NCBI GenBank assembly: GCA_023396535.1
Contig: JAEWWD010000115.1
Location: 1 to 33,263, forward strand
Reading direction: 5' to 3'
From: Bacillota bacterium
GTDB taxonomy: Bacteria > Bacillota > Clostridia > Christensenellales > CAG-138
Length of the DNA: 33,263 nucleotides
Shown here: positions 1 through 7,828 of the stretch, in pieces
Position numbering within the stretch: the stretch's first letter is position 1
Layout of the letters: every line of letters begins with the position of its first letter
The notes under the pieces: generated by a model
What the model was told of the DNA's origin: nothing
Seen by the model: only the letters and a program-made list of their open reading frames with translations
Databases searched by the model: none
Program-made: the position numbers and the translations under genes

Positions 1-137
1 TCGTAGACCTGGTCGGCGGCTCCATAAAATCCGCCTTCGGACACTTCGCATATTTTCCCCTCTTTGACGAGCACGCTTCCCTGTTCGAGTACTTTGCCGG
101 GTGTGAGCACGCGCCCATTGATAATTGCCGTTTTCAT
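1..137 (-). CDS. nagA: N-acetylglucosamine-6-phosphate deacetylase, N-terminal fragment (cut by window edge)
   Basis: Only the first 45 codons are in the window; the gene continues off the left edge. The visible peptide begins MKTAIINGRVLTP and continues GSVLVKEGKICEVSEGG, the typical amino-terminal beta-sandwich strand pattern of amidohydrolase-superfamily deacetylases such as NagA, which removes acetate from GlcNAc-6-phosphate in the cytoplasm. The metal-binding and catalytic residues lie outside the window and cannot be checked. The ATG at 137 is preceded by AAGGGG and lies 11 bp after the stop of the NagB-like gene, so it is the next gene in the same operon. Assignment as NagA rather than another amidohydrolase (dihydroorotase-like, for example) rests on the NagB-like neighbour plus the N-terminal pattern. 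Confidence 0.65.
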   Translation of the reverse strand, partial: MKTAIINGRVLTPGKVLEQGSVLVKEGKICEVSEGGFYGAADQVY

Positions 138-148
138 ATCAGTGCCCC

Positions 149-919
149 TTATCGCACGTACTTTGCGGAATCCACATCAAGATAAAGCGACGCCGACGGA
201 TGCGTGCGCAGTATCGTCGCGGGGCAGGCTGTGGAAATTTCGTCATTGAGCATGTTTCGCACGGCTTCCGCTTTTGTGACCGCGGGGACGCTGCAAAACA
301 GCCTCGCCGCCTGCATAATCGCCGGTATGGTGGCGGTAAGCGCGTGCGTAGGCACCTCTTCGAGCGTCGCAAAACAGCCGTCGTGTACCTGTTGCTCGCG
401 GCAGCGTATTTCGAGCTCTACCACTTTTATCAGCGCAGGGTCGTTAAAATCCGCTATCGGCGGATCATTGAACGCGATGTGGGCGTTTTCGCCGACCCCC
501 ATCAGGCAAGCATCCAGCGGATGCGCGCGCAGCAGCGTTTCGTAATCACGCACAGCGGCCTGCAGGTCGACAGCGTTGCCATCCAGCAAATTTACGCTTT
601 TGAACGCAAACCTGTCGAAAATCGCCCTTCGGAGAAAATTACGGAAACCAGCCGGATGCGCCGGATCAAGCCCCACATATTCATCCATATGGAAAGCGTT
701 GATGCGATGCCATGCGATCCCCTCTTCCGAGCAAAGCGCGGCCAGCATCTCATTCTGAGACGGCGCCGCGGCAAACATCACATTGATCTCGCTTTTTTCA
801 TTTAACAGCGAGCGCAGATATTCCGCGGCTTCGGCGCCTGCACAGGCGCCCATGGAATTGCGGTTTTCAAATATCCGGACAAACAGCTTTCCCGCCTCAA
901 AGCTCTTCAATACTGCCAT
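149..919 (-). CDS. NagB-like glucosamine-6-phosphate deaminase/isomerase family protein
   Basis: 256 aa of the glucosamine-6-phosphate isomerase/6-phosphogluconolactonase family (NagB deaminates glucosamine-6-P to fructose-6-P and ammonia). Family landmarks: FHMDEYVGL at 77-84, whose Asp79 aligns with the catalytic Asp72 of E. coli NagB, and GVGENAHIAFNDP at 141-153. In this second motif His147 (NagB His143) is kept, but the positions of NagB Asp141 and Glu148 read Asn145 and Asp152. This matches, as far as I recall, a NagB-like subgroup with unproven substrate, so the substrate may not be plain glucosamine-6-P. The ATG at 919 follows a GGGGGTG ribosome site; it sits 14 bp after the SIS gene and 11 bp before nagA. 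With nagA it would be the final step toward glycolysis. Confidence 0.85.
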   Translation of the reverse strand: MAVLKSFEAGKLFVRIFENRNSMGACAGAEAAEYLRSLLNEKSEINVMFAAAPSQNEMLAALCSEEGIAWHRINAFHMDEYVGLDPAHPAGFRNFLRRAIFDRFAFKSVNLLDGNAVDLQAAVRDYETLLRAHPLDACLMGVGENAHIAFNDPPIADFNDPALIKVVELEIRCREQQVHDGCFATLEEVPTHALTATIPAIMQAARLFCSVPAVTKAEAVRNMLNDEISTACPATILRTHPSASLYLDVDSAKYVR

Positions 920-933
920 TTAACACACCCCCA

Positions 934-1698
934 TCAAAGCAGATGCTTTATCATACTGCCGTATTTTTCTTCCAGCGCCCGGTTATGTTCGTCGCCGCCC
1001 GGCATATTCGCGCTCATGAACACAGGGGGTTCCATGCCGCGGCGAAGCATTTCAGACACGATCTCCTCTGTCAGGCAGTTCATTACGAAGCAGTTGCAGA
1101 AAGTCGAGGTTGAGCACACCTTCTGCCCATAGTCATTGACCGAAACGCTGGCGTCACCCAAAGGCAGATGATTGTTGATGAAAATATCGGCTTCTTCATA
1201 CAGGTTCTTGCCGCTCGGATGCCGGGATTTCGCGCCCATGGGTACGATTTTAGCAAAGCTGGAGGAAGTTACCGCAATGGTGGTCACGCCCCGCTTTTGG
1301 CACTCGATTACGGTATCAATGGTCATAGCGTTGATGCCATACGCATTTACGATCACCATGACCTCGCCGGGGACCGTGCCTACTTTGTACGCATCCAGCA
1401 CGCTCAGGGCGTAGCCGGGCGTACGCTCAATGTAATTGGAGCGCTTTGCCCCGTGGATCAGGTTTGTGCCCGGATCCAGTATCGCATTCCAAATAGCTAG
1501 ACCGCCTGCGCGCCAAAGCACTTCTTCTACCCCGATGTTTGAATGCCCGCCAGGCCCTATTACGTGAACCATTCGTCCGTTCTCATAGGCGTCCGTAATT
1601 ACGTTTGCGGCCTTCTGTATCTGAGGCAACTCACCCTCAATTTTCTCAAAAATATCCCAAAGTATCTTACGGAACTCATAAATCTCGTTCTTGCCCAT
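934..1698 (-). CDS. SIS-domain sugar isomerase family protein, copy 1
   Basis: 254 aa. A helical N-terminal segment (1-40) is followed by a SIS (sugar isomerase) fold with the phosphosugar-loop motif GPGGHS at 48-53, a central VNAYGIN strand-turn and a VTSSSF motif, as in the SIS_2/UPF0309-type 'sugar isomerase domain' proteins. SIS proteins bind phosphorylated sugars and usually isomerise or deaminate/deglycate them. It is a paralogue of the gene ending at 10790: same length, same GPGGHS position, and a shared core with AYGIN and GAKS/GAKH. ATG at 1698 with an AAGGGGG site. It lies 21 bp after the larA-like gene and directly before the NagB-like gene, so its product may feed deamination. The exact substrate cannot be read from sequence. 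Confidence 0.85.
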   Translation of the reverse strand: MGKNEIYEFRKILWDIFEKIEGELPQIQKAANVITDAYENGRMVHVIGPGGHSNIGVEEVLWRAGGLAIWNAILDPGTNLIHGAKRSNYIERTPGYALSVLDAYKVGTVPGEVMVIVNAYGINAMTIDTVIECQKRGVTTIAVTSSSFAKIVPMGAKSRHPSGKNLYEEADIFINNHLPLGDASVSVNDYGQKVCSTSTFCNCFVMNCLTEEIVSEMLRRGMEPPVFMSANMPGGDEHNRALEEKYGSMIKHLL

Positions 1699-1719
1699 TG
1701 AATTTCCCCCTTCATTTAT

Positions 1720-2994
1720 TTAATGGTAAAGAAAAGTCTCGGCGCCATTGCTGATTGCCGCAACAGTAGCGTCTTGATATTCGGCCAGCGCGTCATTTAC
1801 CGCTTGCTGGAGCTGCGAGGCCGGATAATGCACGCAGCAGCATGCCGCCATCTCTTCGGCCGAAACGCCGTCGCTGACTACAACCAGCTTCCTTCTGCGC
1901 CGCATTTTAGACATACTGTTGCCTATCGCCATGGCCAGGGCATCCCCCTCGAAACGCTCCCCTGCGAAAATACCCTTAACCATTTCATCCCCGTCGTCTC
2001 GGCCCATCCATTCCGGATATTCCCTGTGCGGGCCAATACCCTCGTAGTTTGGGCTCACAAGTATGATTGTGCCTCCGGTTTCCGCCTTGAGGGCGTACTC
2101 TGCCGAATACATCCCTTTCGGCGACTGCCAGAAATCCTGATCCGCCGGGTAGGCGCTGGCCACAACCACATCCGCGCCCTGTTCGACACGGCAGCCCAGG
2201 ACGCGTTTTGCAATCGTTACGCCGGCCCTGTGCGCTTTTATATAATGGCCTGCTACCGCCTTGTGAAGCTGCATGTCCGGATTCAGCACGGTGTTTATAA
2301 TGAAATCCAATCCAATCGTATCCACCCATTTTTCCATCATCAACCGAATAGGGCTATCCTCACGGCCGAAGAGGTTTCCATTCTCCAGCGAGCCTTTCAG
2401 GTGGAAATACGAAACGGTGTCCTCGCCGGCAACGCCGGGGTAGAGGATCTTCCCGCCGCCGCTCCAGCCCATCACGGGGTGGGGCACAAGGTTGCCGATG
2501 CCAATGCGAATATCCGCATCCATGGCTGCCTTCATGGCAAATATCTCTACGCCGTCCGGCGTTTTGCCAACGAAAACCAGTTCGTCTGCGCCGCGGAATT
2601 CCGAGTTTATCACCCGATACTTGCTATATACCGCCGCGCCGACCCGATCGCACAGTTCATCTTCAGACATACGCCTGTGGCTGCCCAGGGCAACGATGAC
2701 GCGTACCTGACGTTCGTTCACGCCCAAACCTTCGAGTTTTTGCAGCAGCACCGGGAGGATCCCTGATACCGGCGTTGGCCGGGATGCGTCATCCACGATT
2801 ATGTTGATTTTCACGCCGGAAAATATGATTTCTTCCAGTTTTGGCACACCGATCGGATTTTCTATTGCAGAAAGGATTTCCGCTTCAAAATCGGCAGCGG
2901 CAGGCGCTTTTATCGGATCGTACATCCTGATAAACCGGCGGTCCTCCAGATGGAAAGAGAGCTTGTCGCAGCCGTAAGGCAAAGTGATTTCCAT
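1720..2994 (-). CDS. LarA-family nickel-pincer hydroxyacid racemase/epimerase homologue
   Basis: 424 aa, the usual LarA length. LarA uses a nickel-pincer nucleotide to racemise D/L-lactate; homologues act on other 2-hydroxyacids and sugar acids. Key positions match Lactiplantibacillus LarA with a near-constant offset: DDASRPTP at 68-75 (substrate loop), GSHR with His106 (LarA His108), His172 (His174), Lys182 in SGGGK (Lys184, cofactor anchor) and His198 (His200, nickel ligand, 16 residues after the Lys). It therefore looks catalytically competent. Its ATG shares one base with the HIT gene stop, so the two are translationally coupled. No larB, larC or larE cofactor genes are in the window; they would have to be elsewhere. 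The amino-sugar setting makes a lactate-type by-product or a sugar acid more plausible than free lactate metabolism. Confidence 0.88.
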   Translation of the reverse strand: MEITLPYGCDKLSFHLEDRRFIRMYDPIKAPAAADFEAEILSAIENPIGVPKLEEIIFSGVKINIIVDDASRPTPVSGILPVLLQKLEGLGVNERQVRVIVALGSHRRMSEDELCDRVGAAVYSKYRVINSEFRGADELVFVGKTPDGVEIFAMKAAMDADIRIGIGNLVPHPVMGWSGGGKILYPGVAGEDTVSYFHLKGSLENGNLFGREDSPIRLMMEKWVDTIGLDFIINTVLNPDMQLHKAVAGHYIKAHRAGVTIAKRVLGCRVEQGADVVVASAYPADQDFWQSPKGMYSAEYALKAETGGTIILVSPNYEGIGPHREYPEWMGRDDGDEMVKGIFAGERFEGDALAMAIGNSMSKMRRRRKLVVVSDGVSAEEMAACCCVHYPASQLQQAVNDALAEYQDATVAAISNGAETFLYH

Positions 2995-3440
2995 CAGACA
3001 ATACCTCTTTTCTTAAGCAGAGCAAGCCTTAGACGCTCCATCTCCGATCCATACTGCTCCGGCGTCAGAAACACACGGTTTTGGGGAAACATTTCGAACG
3101 GGCCTCCCCAGCCGACCTTGTCTTTATACTTGGGGCAAATAGTATAATGCACATGGCGCACGGTATCGCCGTAGATTCCATAATTGATCTTGTCCGGGCA
3201 GTATAATTCCGAAATGGTTTCCGCCAGCGCACAGACATCGTCCATATACGCGTCTCTCTCGGATTTGGGGATTTGGTAAAGTTCCTGGTAATGGTCCTTA
3301 AACATGATGGTGCACCGGCCCGGCAGGGTTTGATCCTTGCAGAAGAACACTTTGGATACCTGTAGATCGCAAAGCTCGTAAAGCAGTTCGCGAAAACTCT
3401 CGTCCCGTTCGCAGTAATAGCATCCCTTTTCCGTAATCAC
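2994..3440 (-). CDS. HIT-family (histidine triad-like) protein with altered triad
   Basis: 148 aa. HIT proteins are nucleotide hydrolases or transferases acting on phosphoramidates, nucleotide sugars or dinucleotides. CYYC at 7-10 resembles the N-terminal zinc CxxC of bacterial HIT proteins. The core motif is HVHYT at 96-100: the first and second His are present (the second is the nucleophile in known HITs) but the third triad His is Thr100. Start is a GTG at 3440 that overlaps the MFS stop in a GTGA, and the stop overlaps the next ATG by one base. This shows translational coupling within the operon. Why a nucleotidyl enzyme sits here is unclear; it may process a nucleotide-linked or phosphoramidate intermediate. 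Family call is good, function unknown. Confidence 0.75.
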   Translation of the reverse strand: MITEKGCYYCERDESFRELLYELCDLQVSKVFFCKDQTLPGRCTIMFKDHYQELYQIPKSERDAYMDDVCALAETISELYCPDKINYGIYGDTVRHVHYTICPKYKDKVGWGGPFEMFPQNRVFLTPEQYGSEMERLRLALLKKRGIV

Positions 3441-4711
3441 ACGCTATCCTTCCATTCTATTTTCATATTTTTCAGGCGGAATGCGGCAAACAGCAGCACT
3501 GCGCACACCGCGCATAAAATCTGAGCGAGCATGAAAGCCATCGTATAGCTTCCGGAGGCGTCGTAGAGTATTCCTATAAGCGAAGTGCCGATTCCCCCCA
3601 TTGCCGAAGTTATCATGGATGCCATCGAAAGCGCGGCTGCATATTGGCTGCGATCGAACAGCTCCAGTATCAGCAACGGTACCGAGACGGCGGTGAGCGC
3701 CATGCATGCTCCGTACAGCAGCGAACCGGCCGCCAGTATACTCGGGGAATGATGAAAGAACTGTATGATTGCCATCCCCGACATTGTGAGCAATATGCCC
3801 CATAGGAACGACCTTTTGGAATCCAGCTTATCGTTCAGCCATCCAAGATAAAACTTTCCCAGCAGGTTTCCGGCCATACTTGCCGAAGACATTGTGGAGC
3901 CTATTGCGGCGCTGAGCCCCACCGAGAGCGCGTACCCCGGAAAATGGTAGATGAACACCGTCTCGAACGATACAATGATTACGGCCGCGAAGAACATCCA
4001 AAAAACAGGACTTTTCATCAGGCCGGAAAGAGCATGCCTGTCGGAGCCGCTCTTTTTTTCGTCCGGGCATACCAGCCGGGCATCGGTTCCGGTATAGGGT
4101 GAAACGCCCGCGTCCTGCGGACAGCGTTCCAACGCGAACGCTGTAAATGGCAGCATACATACAGCGCCTATGCCTGCGAATATCAAGTACGTCGCTCTCC
4201 AACCCATCGACTCGATGAGCGCATTCCCAACAGGATTCATCACAATGCCGCCCAGCCCTGAACAGGCCATCGCTATACCTACCGCAAAACCCGTTCTTGC
4301 CTTGAACCAGTTTGTCAGCAGGACCGGGGACATGTTAAGAAACAAAAACGCGCCGGCAAGGCCGTAAAACACGGAAGCAACATACCACTGCCAAAGCTTG
4401 CTGAAAAACGCCATGCTTGCGATAGAGCAGACCAGCATCGCCGCGGCCGGCGTGAGAACATATTTGGAAGGATATCGGGAAATCAGCCGCCCCGCCAGCG
4501 GAAGCACTACCATTGTAGCCAAACCGCGTATGGTTATATGGAACGATATCTGTGTCGTCGTAAATCCCAGATCAGCGCAGACCGCCGGGAAAAACACGCC
4601 GATGCTGTTGGAGAGCACGCCCATGCCGCCGAATTGAATGAAACAACATGCAATGAGTATCTTCCACGCCGGGTGCGGCCGTTTTCCGCCAATTCGCCTA
4701 AGCAATTGCAC
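3437..4711 (-). CDS. Major facilitator superfamily transporter (OFA/monocarboxylate-like)
   Basis: 424 aa with about 12 hydrophobic helices in two halves separated by a charged loop near residues 195-220. The segment LTNWFKARTGFAVGIAMACS around helix 5 and the long N-terminal helix starting WKILIACCFIQFGGMG resemble oxalate/formate antiporter and monocarboxylate-carrier type MFS proteins. In this operon, with a LarA homologue, it could move a hydroxyacid or sugar acid in or out; this is inference. Start chosen as GTG at 4711, which overlaps the epimerase gene by 14 bp; the ribosome site is weak (AAAGG about 12 bases upstream), so coupling to the upstream gene is likely. The stop overlaps the HIT gene start by 4 bp. 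Confidence 0.85.
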   Translation of the reverse strand: MQLLRRIGGKRPHPAWKILIACCFIQFGGMGVLSNSIGVFFPAVCADLGFTTTQISFHITIRGLATMVVLPLAGRLISRYPSKYVLTPAAAMLVCSIASMAFFSKLWQWYVASVFYGLAGAFLFLNMSPVLLTNWFKARTGFAVGIAMACSGLGGIVMNPVGNALIESMGWRATYLIFAGIGAVCMLPFTAFALERCPQDAGVSPYTGTDARLVCPDEKKSGSDRHALSGLMKSPVFWMFFAAVIIVSFETVFIYHFPGYALSVGLSAAIGSTMSSASMAGNLLGKFYLGWLNDKLDSKRSFLWGILLTMSGMAIIQFFHHSPSILAAGSLLYGACMALTAVSVPLLILELFDRSQYAAALSMASMITSAMGGIGTSLIGILYDASGSYTMAFMLAQILCAVCAVLLFAAFRLKNMKIEWKDSV

Positions 4712-5996
4712 AGCCCGCTTCAGCCTTTGAGAGCAACTCTATTATTAGCATGAAAGCCCGTGTAATATGGTACGGATCCTTAACGGGCAGGGCGACGACC
4801 TTCTCTTGCGGCGTTCCATCTCGTTTGAGTATCTGCACCCACTCGCGCACTTCACGATCCGGGTTCGGAAAGTGGGTGAACGTGTATGCAAACACCTTAT
4901 TGTGCCAGTCCAGAAAAGCCGAATCTCCCGTCCGGATGTAGTAGAGCAGGGTGCAATACAGCGCCTCCGCATGGACCCACCAGAGCTTATCCCCCCAGCC
5001 GGCGCAAACCTGTTTTACAGTAGGTTCGTCAATCTCGCCGCCCTCCGGCGCATCGGGGAGCCCGCCGGTTGCACGGACATAATGCAGAATGCCGCCATAT
5101 TCGGCGTCCCAGCCGATTTCAAGCGCTTTTTTCACGATACGGGACGCATGATCCACTATACCCGCATCCCTGAGAATATCCGCCGCTTCCGCGAGAAACC
5201 ACATATCTTCCAGCGTATGTCCCGGATTTGCGTGCCCTCCCAGCACTCCTCCGAGGTGCCCGCCGTCCCGGCGTATCACTTCGCGTATGACATTTGCGCC
5301 GTCAACAAAATCGTGGAGAATGCGTTTGGAATAACGCGCGATATCGTCCCGGAGCCGTCCGGTAAAGCCCAAATCCAACTGTTTTGCCGCAAGAAACAGT
5401 TCAACGGCGACATTGAGAAATATCATGGGGATGCCGTGGGCACAGAACTCAGGAGAAAGCGGGTAGGGCAGCGTTTTGAACGAGCCTGCCTGCAGCCTTT
5501 CGACACAGGAGAGATAAAGCTGTTTTGAAAACCGATAATCCTCCATACTGCCGGATGCCGCAGCGTAGCGAGCGAGGCCGCAGACGACGAAGCAATCCGC
5601 ATAGATGCTCATGTCCAGCTCGTCGCACCCCGGTATTCGTTTCGGGGCTCCTGTTTCATCCATAAGGAAAACACAGCGCCAGTCGCCCGGGGCCATCAGA
5701 CAATGCTCTTTTAGAAAGCGGCTGCCGTTCTCGGCCAGCGCAAGAAAGGAAGCGCGCTGCTCCTTTGTGAACGTCGTCCCCTCCATGAACGCAAGCTTTG
5801 AAAACATCCATACAAAGCGCCCCTGGCTCCATGTATATTTGTCCCGGCTTATGAGGCGCCTGCCGGAGTTGTCAAAGCAATTCAAATAGCCGCCGTATTT
5901 CGCATCAAGGCATCGCGGGAGCCAAAATGGCAATATATTGTTTGTAAGTTCGTTCTCATAAAACCCCTTCAGTTGCCTGATTAGTACTGAGTCCAT
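4698..5996 (-). CDS. AGE-family N-acylglucosamine 2-epimerase-like protein
   Basis: 432 aa from ATG 5996. An alpha/alpha-barrel AGE-family epimerase (family members convert GlcNAc to ManNAc, or epimerise/isomerise free hexoses). Visible landmarks are KYGGYLNCFD near the N-terminus, WSQGRFVWMFSKL, GHANPGHTLEDMWFL (a conserved His in the barrel) and WWVHAEAL (second catalytic-type His). The open frame extends to 6125, but the first 43 codons overlap the permease and look non-native; the ATG at 5996 has AAAGGA eight bases upstream and starts where homology to the family begins. It lies 17 bp after the permease stop. AGE enzymes act on unphosphorylated sugar, so it would act directly after ABC import and before any kinase. 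No kinase is visible in the window. Confidence 0.87.
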   Translation of the reverse strand: MDSVLIRQLKGFYENELTNNILPFWLPRCLDAKYGGYLNCFDNSGRRLISRDKYTWSQGRFVWMFSKLAFMEGTTFTKEQRASFLALAENGSRFLKEHCLMAPGDWRCVFLMDETGAPKRIPGCDELDMSIYADCFVVCGLARYAAASGSMEDYRFSKQLYLSCVERLQAGSFKTLPYPLSPEFCAHGIPMIFLNVAVELFLAAKQLDLGFTGRLRDDIARYSKRILHDFVDGANVIREVIRRDGGHLGGVLGGHANPGHTLEDMWFLAEAADILRDAGIVDHASRIVKKALEIGWDAEYGGILHYVRATGGLPDAPEGGEIDEPTVKQVCAGWGDKLWWVHAEALYCTLLYYIRTGDSAFLDWHNKVFAYTFTHFPNPDREVREWVQILKRDGTPQEKVVALPVKDPYHITRAFMLIIELLSKAEAGCAIA

Positions 5997-6013
5997 GGAG
6001 TTTCCTTTATCCT

Positions 6014-6862
6014 TCACTTGATTGCCCCTGCAGTGAGATCGCCGGTGATGTTGTTCCTTATCAGCAGGAACAGAATTACAAGCGGGACCGTCGCGTAAAC
6101 CGCGCTTGTCATGACGAGATGCCACGGGATGCCCACTGCGGGATTATTTTTCAGTATCTCGTAGAGCCCGACGATAATCGGCTTTTTTTCGGTTGTGGAG
6201 ATGTATGTAAATGCGAACAAAAACTCATTCCACGTGCGTGTAAACGTGAATATCACTGCAACCGCTATGCCGGTTTTCGATACGGGAACAAATATCCGGC
6301 TCAGTGTCATGAAAGAGCTGCAGCCGTCAATTTTTGCCGCCTCCACCACTTCTTTGGGGACGGTGTCGAACGCGCTTTTGAGCATGAGCACGATAAATGC
6401 GAGATTGAATGTCACGTTCATGATCACCAGTCCGGCATACGTATCGATAAGACCCAGGGAGTTCATCATCGTGTACAGCGGGATAATGATGATCACGGGG
6501 GCGAACATCTGACTGACCAGCACGAGATAATACGTCGGCTTCTTAAAGTGAAAGCGCAGTTTGGAAAGCGCGTAGGCGGCCGGTATCGCAATGAGCATAA
6601 TTACGAGGATGGTCGAGCCCGTAACGATGATGCTACTCTTAAACCCGTCGAGAATATTCAGCTTATTGAATACCTGCACATAGTTTTCCCAGGCGAATGT
6701 CTGCGGTATCCACGTCACCGGCACGGAAAACACGTCGTTCGATTTTTTAAGCGAAACGGACACCATTGCCGCCACCGGAAAAAGCAGTTCTACCAGCATC
6801 ATCAGAATAAGAAGCGCAAACAAAACATTGTTAATTTGCTTTTTCATTGCGGCTCTATTCAT
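6014..6862 (-). CDS. Carbohydrate ABC transporter permease, MalG-type (CUT1)
   Basis: 282 aa, about six membrane helices. The MalG-class inner-membrane permease signature appears as the EAAKIDG...F..I.VPVSKTGIAV segment (EAA loop, which docks the ATPase) after KSAFDTVPKEVV, and the C-terminus ends LTAGAIK as is typical for the class. The frame could start at 6904, but ATG 6862 (MNRAAMKKQ) is preceded by a purine-rich AGGAAGAGG and overlaps the upstream permease by 8 bp, as usual in these operons. It pairs with the MalF-type permease just upstream. No ATP-binding gene is present in this operon; Gram-positive CUT1 importers often share one MsmX/MsiK-type ATPase encoded elsewhere. Confidence 0.92.
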   Translation of the reverse strand: MNRAAMKKQINNVLFALLILMMLVELLFPVAAMVSVSLKKSNDVFSVPVTWIPQTFAWENYVQVFNKLNILDGFKSSIIVTGSTILVIMLIAIPAAYALSKLRFHFKKPTYYLVLVSQMFAPVIIIIPLYTMMNSLGLIDTYAGLVIMNVTFNLAFIVLMLKSAFDTVPKEVVEAAKIDGCSSFMTLSRIFVPVSKTGIAVAVIFTFTRTWNEFLFAFTYISTTEKKPIIVGLYEILKNNPAVGIPWHLVMTSAVYATVPLVILFLLIRNNITGDLTAGAIK

Positions 6863-7748
6863 AGGAAACCTCTTCCTGCTTTGCCCGCACATACAATATT
6901 GCAAAAATAGAAAGCAATATAAAACAAACTACGCTGACTGCCGCCGAATATCCGCGGTTATTGAAGCGGAACGCGTTATCGTAGACCGTATTGACAAGTA
7001 TAGCGGAGGAGTTTGCAGGCCCGCCCTGCGTCATCATATAAATCACATCGAACGAGTTGAAGGCCCAGATGCCGATCAGCAGCCCGAGTGTGCGCAGCGA
7101 GGAGGCAATCAGCGGTAACGTGATACTTGTGAACTTCTGCCACCCGTTAGCGCCGTCGATTGAGGCGGCCTCGTATGTACTTCTCGGTATGGAGTACATC
7201 GTTGACAGGATATTCAGCGCACAGAACGGCGCCACCGCCCACACATTCACGATCATTACGGCCAGAAGAGAAGTCTTGGTATTGCCCAGAAAGTTTACCG
7301 CTTGCGTGGTAATGCCCAGATCGCGCATGAGCTGCCCTATCTGGCCGAACATTGGATTATACAGCAGCCTCCAGATCATACAAGCAACGGCGGCAGGCAT
7401 GGCGTAGGGAATGAGCATTACGCCGGTTAGCACCTTTTTTCCAGAAAAACTCTTGTAAAGCACCAAAGCCATGATTAATCCGAGCCCAAGCTTCAGGATC
7501 ACGCCGACAAATACCCAAACCGCCGTATTGAGCAAAATGCGGGGAGTATCCGCGTTCTTAAAAAAATCCACGAAATTCTGGAGCCCTATATAAACCATAT
7601 CGCCGTTAATCTTCTTGTCAAAAAGAGAAAGCCGCATGACGCTTCCCATCGGATACAATATAAAAACAAGATAGACGGCGAGCATCGGCAGAACATAGAG
7701 CATGTTCCTGAATTTTTCATCTGAAACGCACCGCTTGAGTTTACGCAT
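6855..7748 (-). CDS. Carbohydrate ABC transporter permease, MalF/UgpA-type (CUT1)
   Basis: 297 aa, about six membrane helices. MalF/UgpA-class features: an N-terminal helix with LPMLAVYLVFILYPMG, the EAASIDGANGWQKF.SITLPLI EAA loop near residues 200-225, and FNSFDVIYMMTQGGPA before the last helices. Start set at ATG 7748 (MRKLKRCV), which has an AGGAGGCG site; an upstream in-frame Met at 7832 would run through a strong hairpin at 7773-7809 and is rejected. It forms the heterodimeric channel with the downstream MalG-type permease and receives sugar from the lipoprotein encoded upstream. Confidence 0.92.
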   Translation of the reverse strand: MRKLKRCVSDEKFRNMLYVLPMLAVYLVFILYPMGSVMRLSLFDKKINGDMVYIGLQNFVDFFKNADTPRILLNTAVWVFVGVILKLGLGLIMALVLYKSFSGKKVLTGVMLIPYAMPAAVACMIWRLLYNPMFGQIGQLMRDLGITTQAVNFLGNTKTSLLAVMIVNVWAVAPFCALNILSTMYSIPRSTYEAASIDGANGWQKFTSITLPLIASSLRTLGLLIGIWAFNSFDVIYMMTQGGPANSSAILVNTVYDNAFRFNNRGYSAAVSVVCFILLSIFAILYVRAKQEEVSYE

Positions 7749-7772
7749 GTAAGCGCCTCCTGTCGTAGTAAA

Positions 7773-7809
7773 TGTGTGTGCAAAGTGCTTGCGCACTTTT
7801 GCACACACA
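7773..7809 (-). other. Strong stem-loop between binding-protein gene and permease gene
   Basis: Arms 7773-7784 and 7798-7809 pair over 12 bp, then 7785-7788 with 7793-7796 (4 bp) after a one-base bulge, around a TTGC loop. There is no T-run on the minus-strand 3' side, so it is probably not a full terminator. Position directly after the binding-protein stop (7829) suggests a 3' protective or attenuating hairpin that raises binding-protein mRNA over permease mRNA, as known for malE-malF type operons. The role is inference. Confidence 0.75.
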
Positions 7810-7828
7810 GCAATTCTTAACCGGCTTT

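Noticed and set aside
934..1698. MurQ (MurNAc-6-phosphate etherase) for the SIS protein
   Set aside because: Appealing beside LarA and NagA, but the length (254 aa) and the GPGGHS motif fit SIS_2/UPF0309-type proteins; I do not see the MurQ signature.
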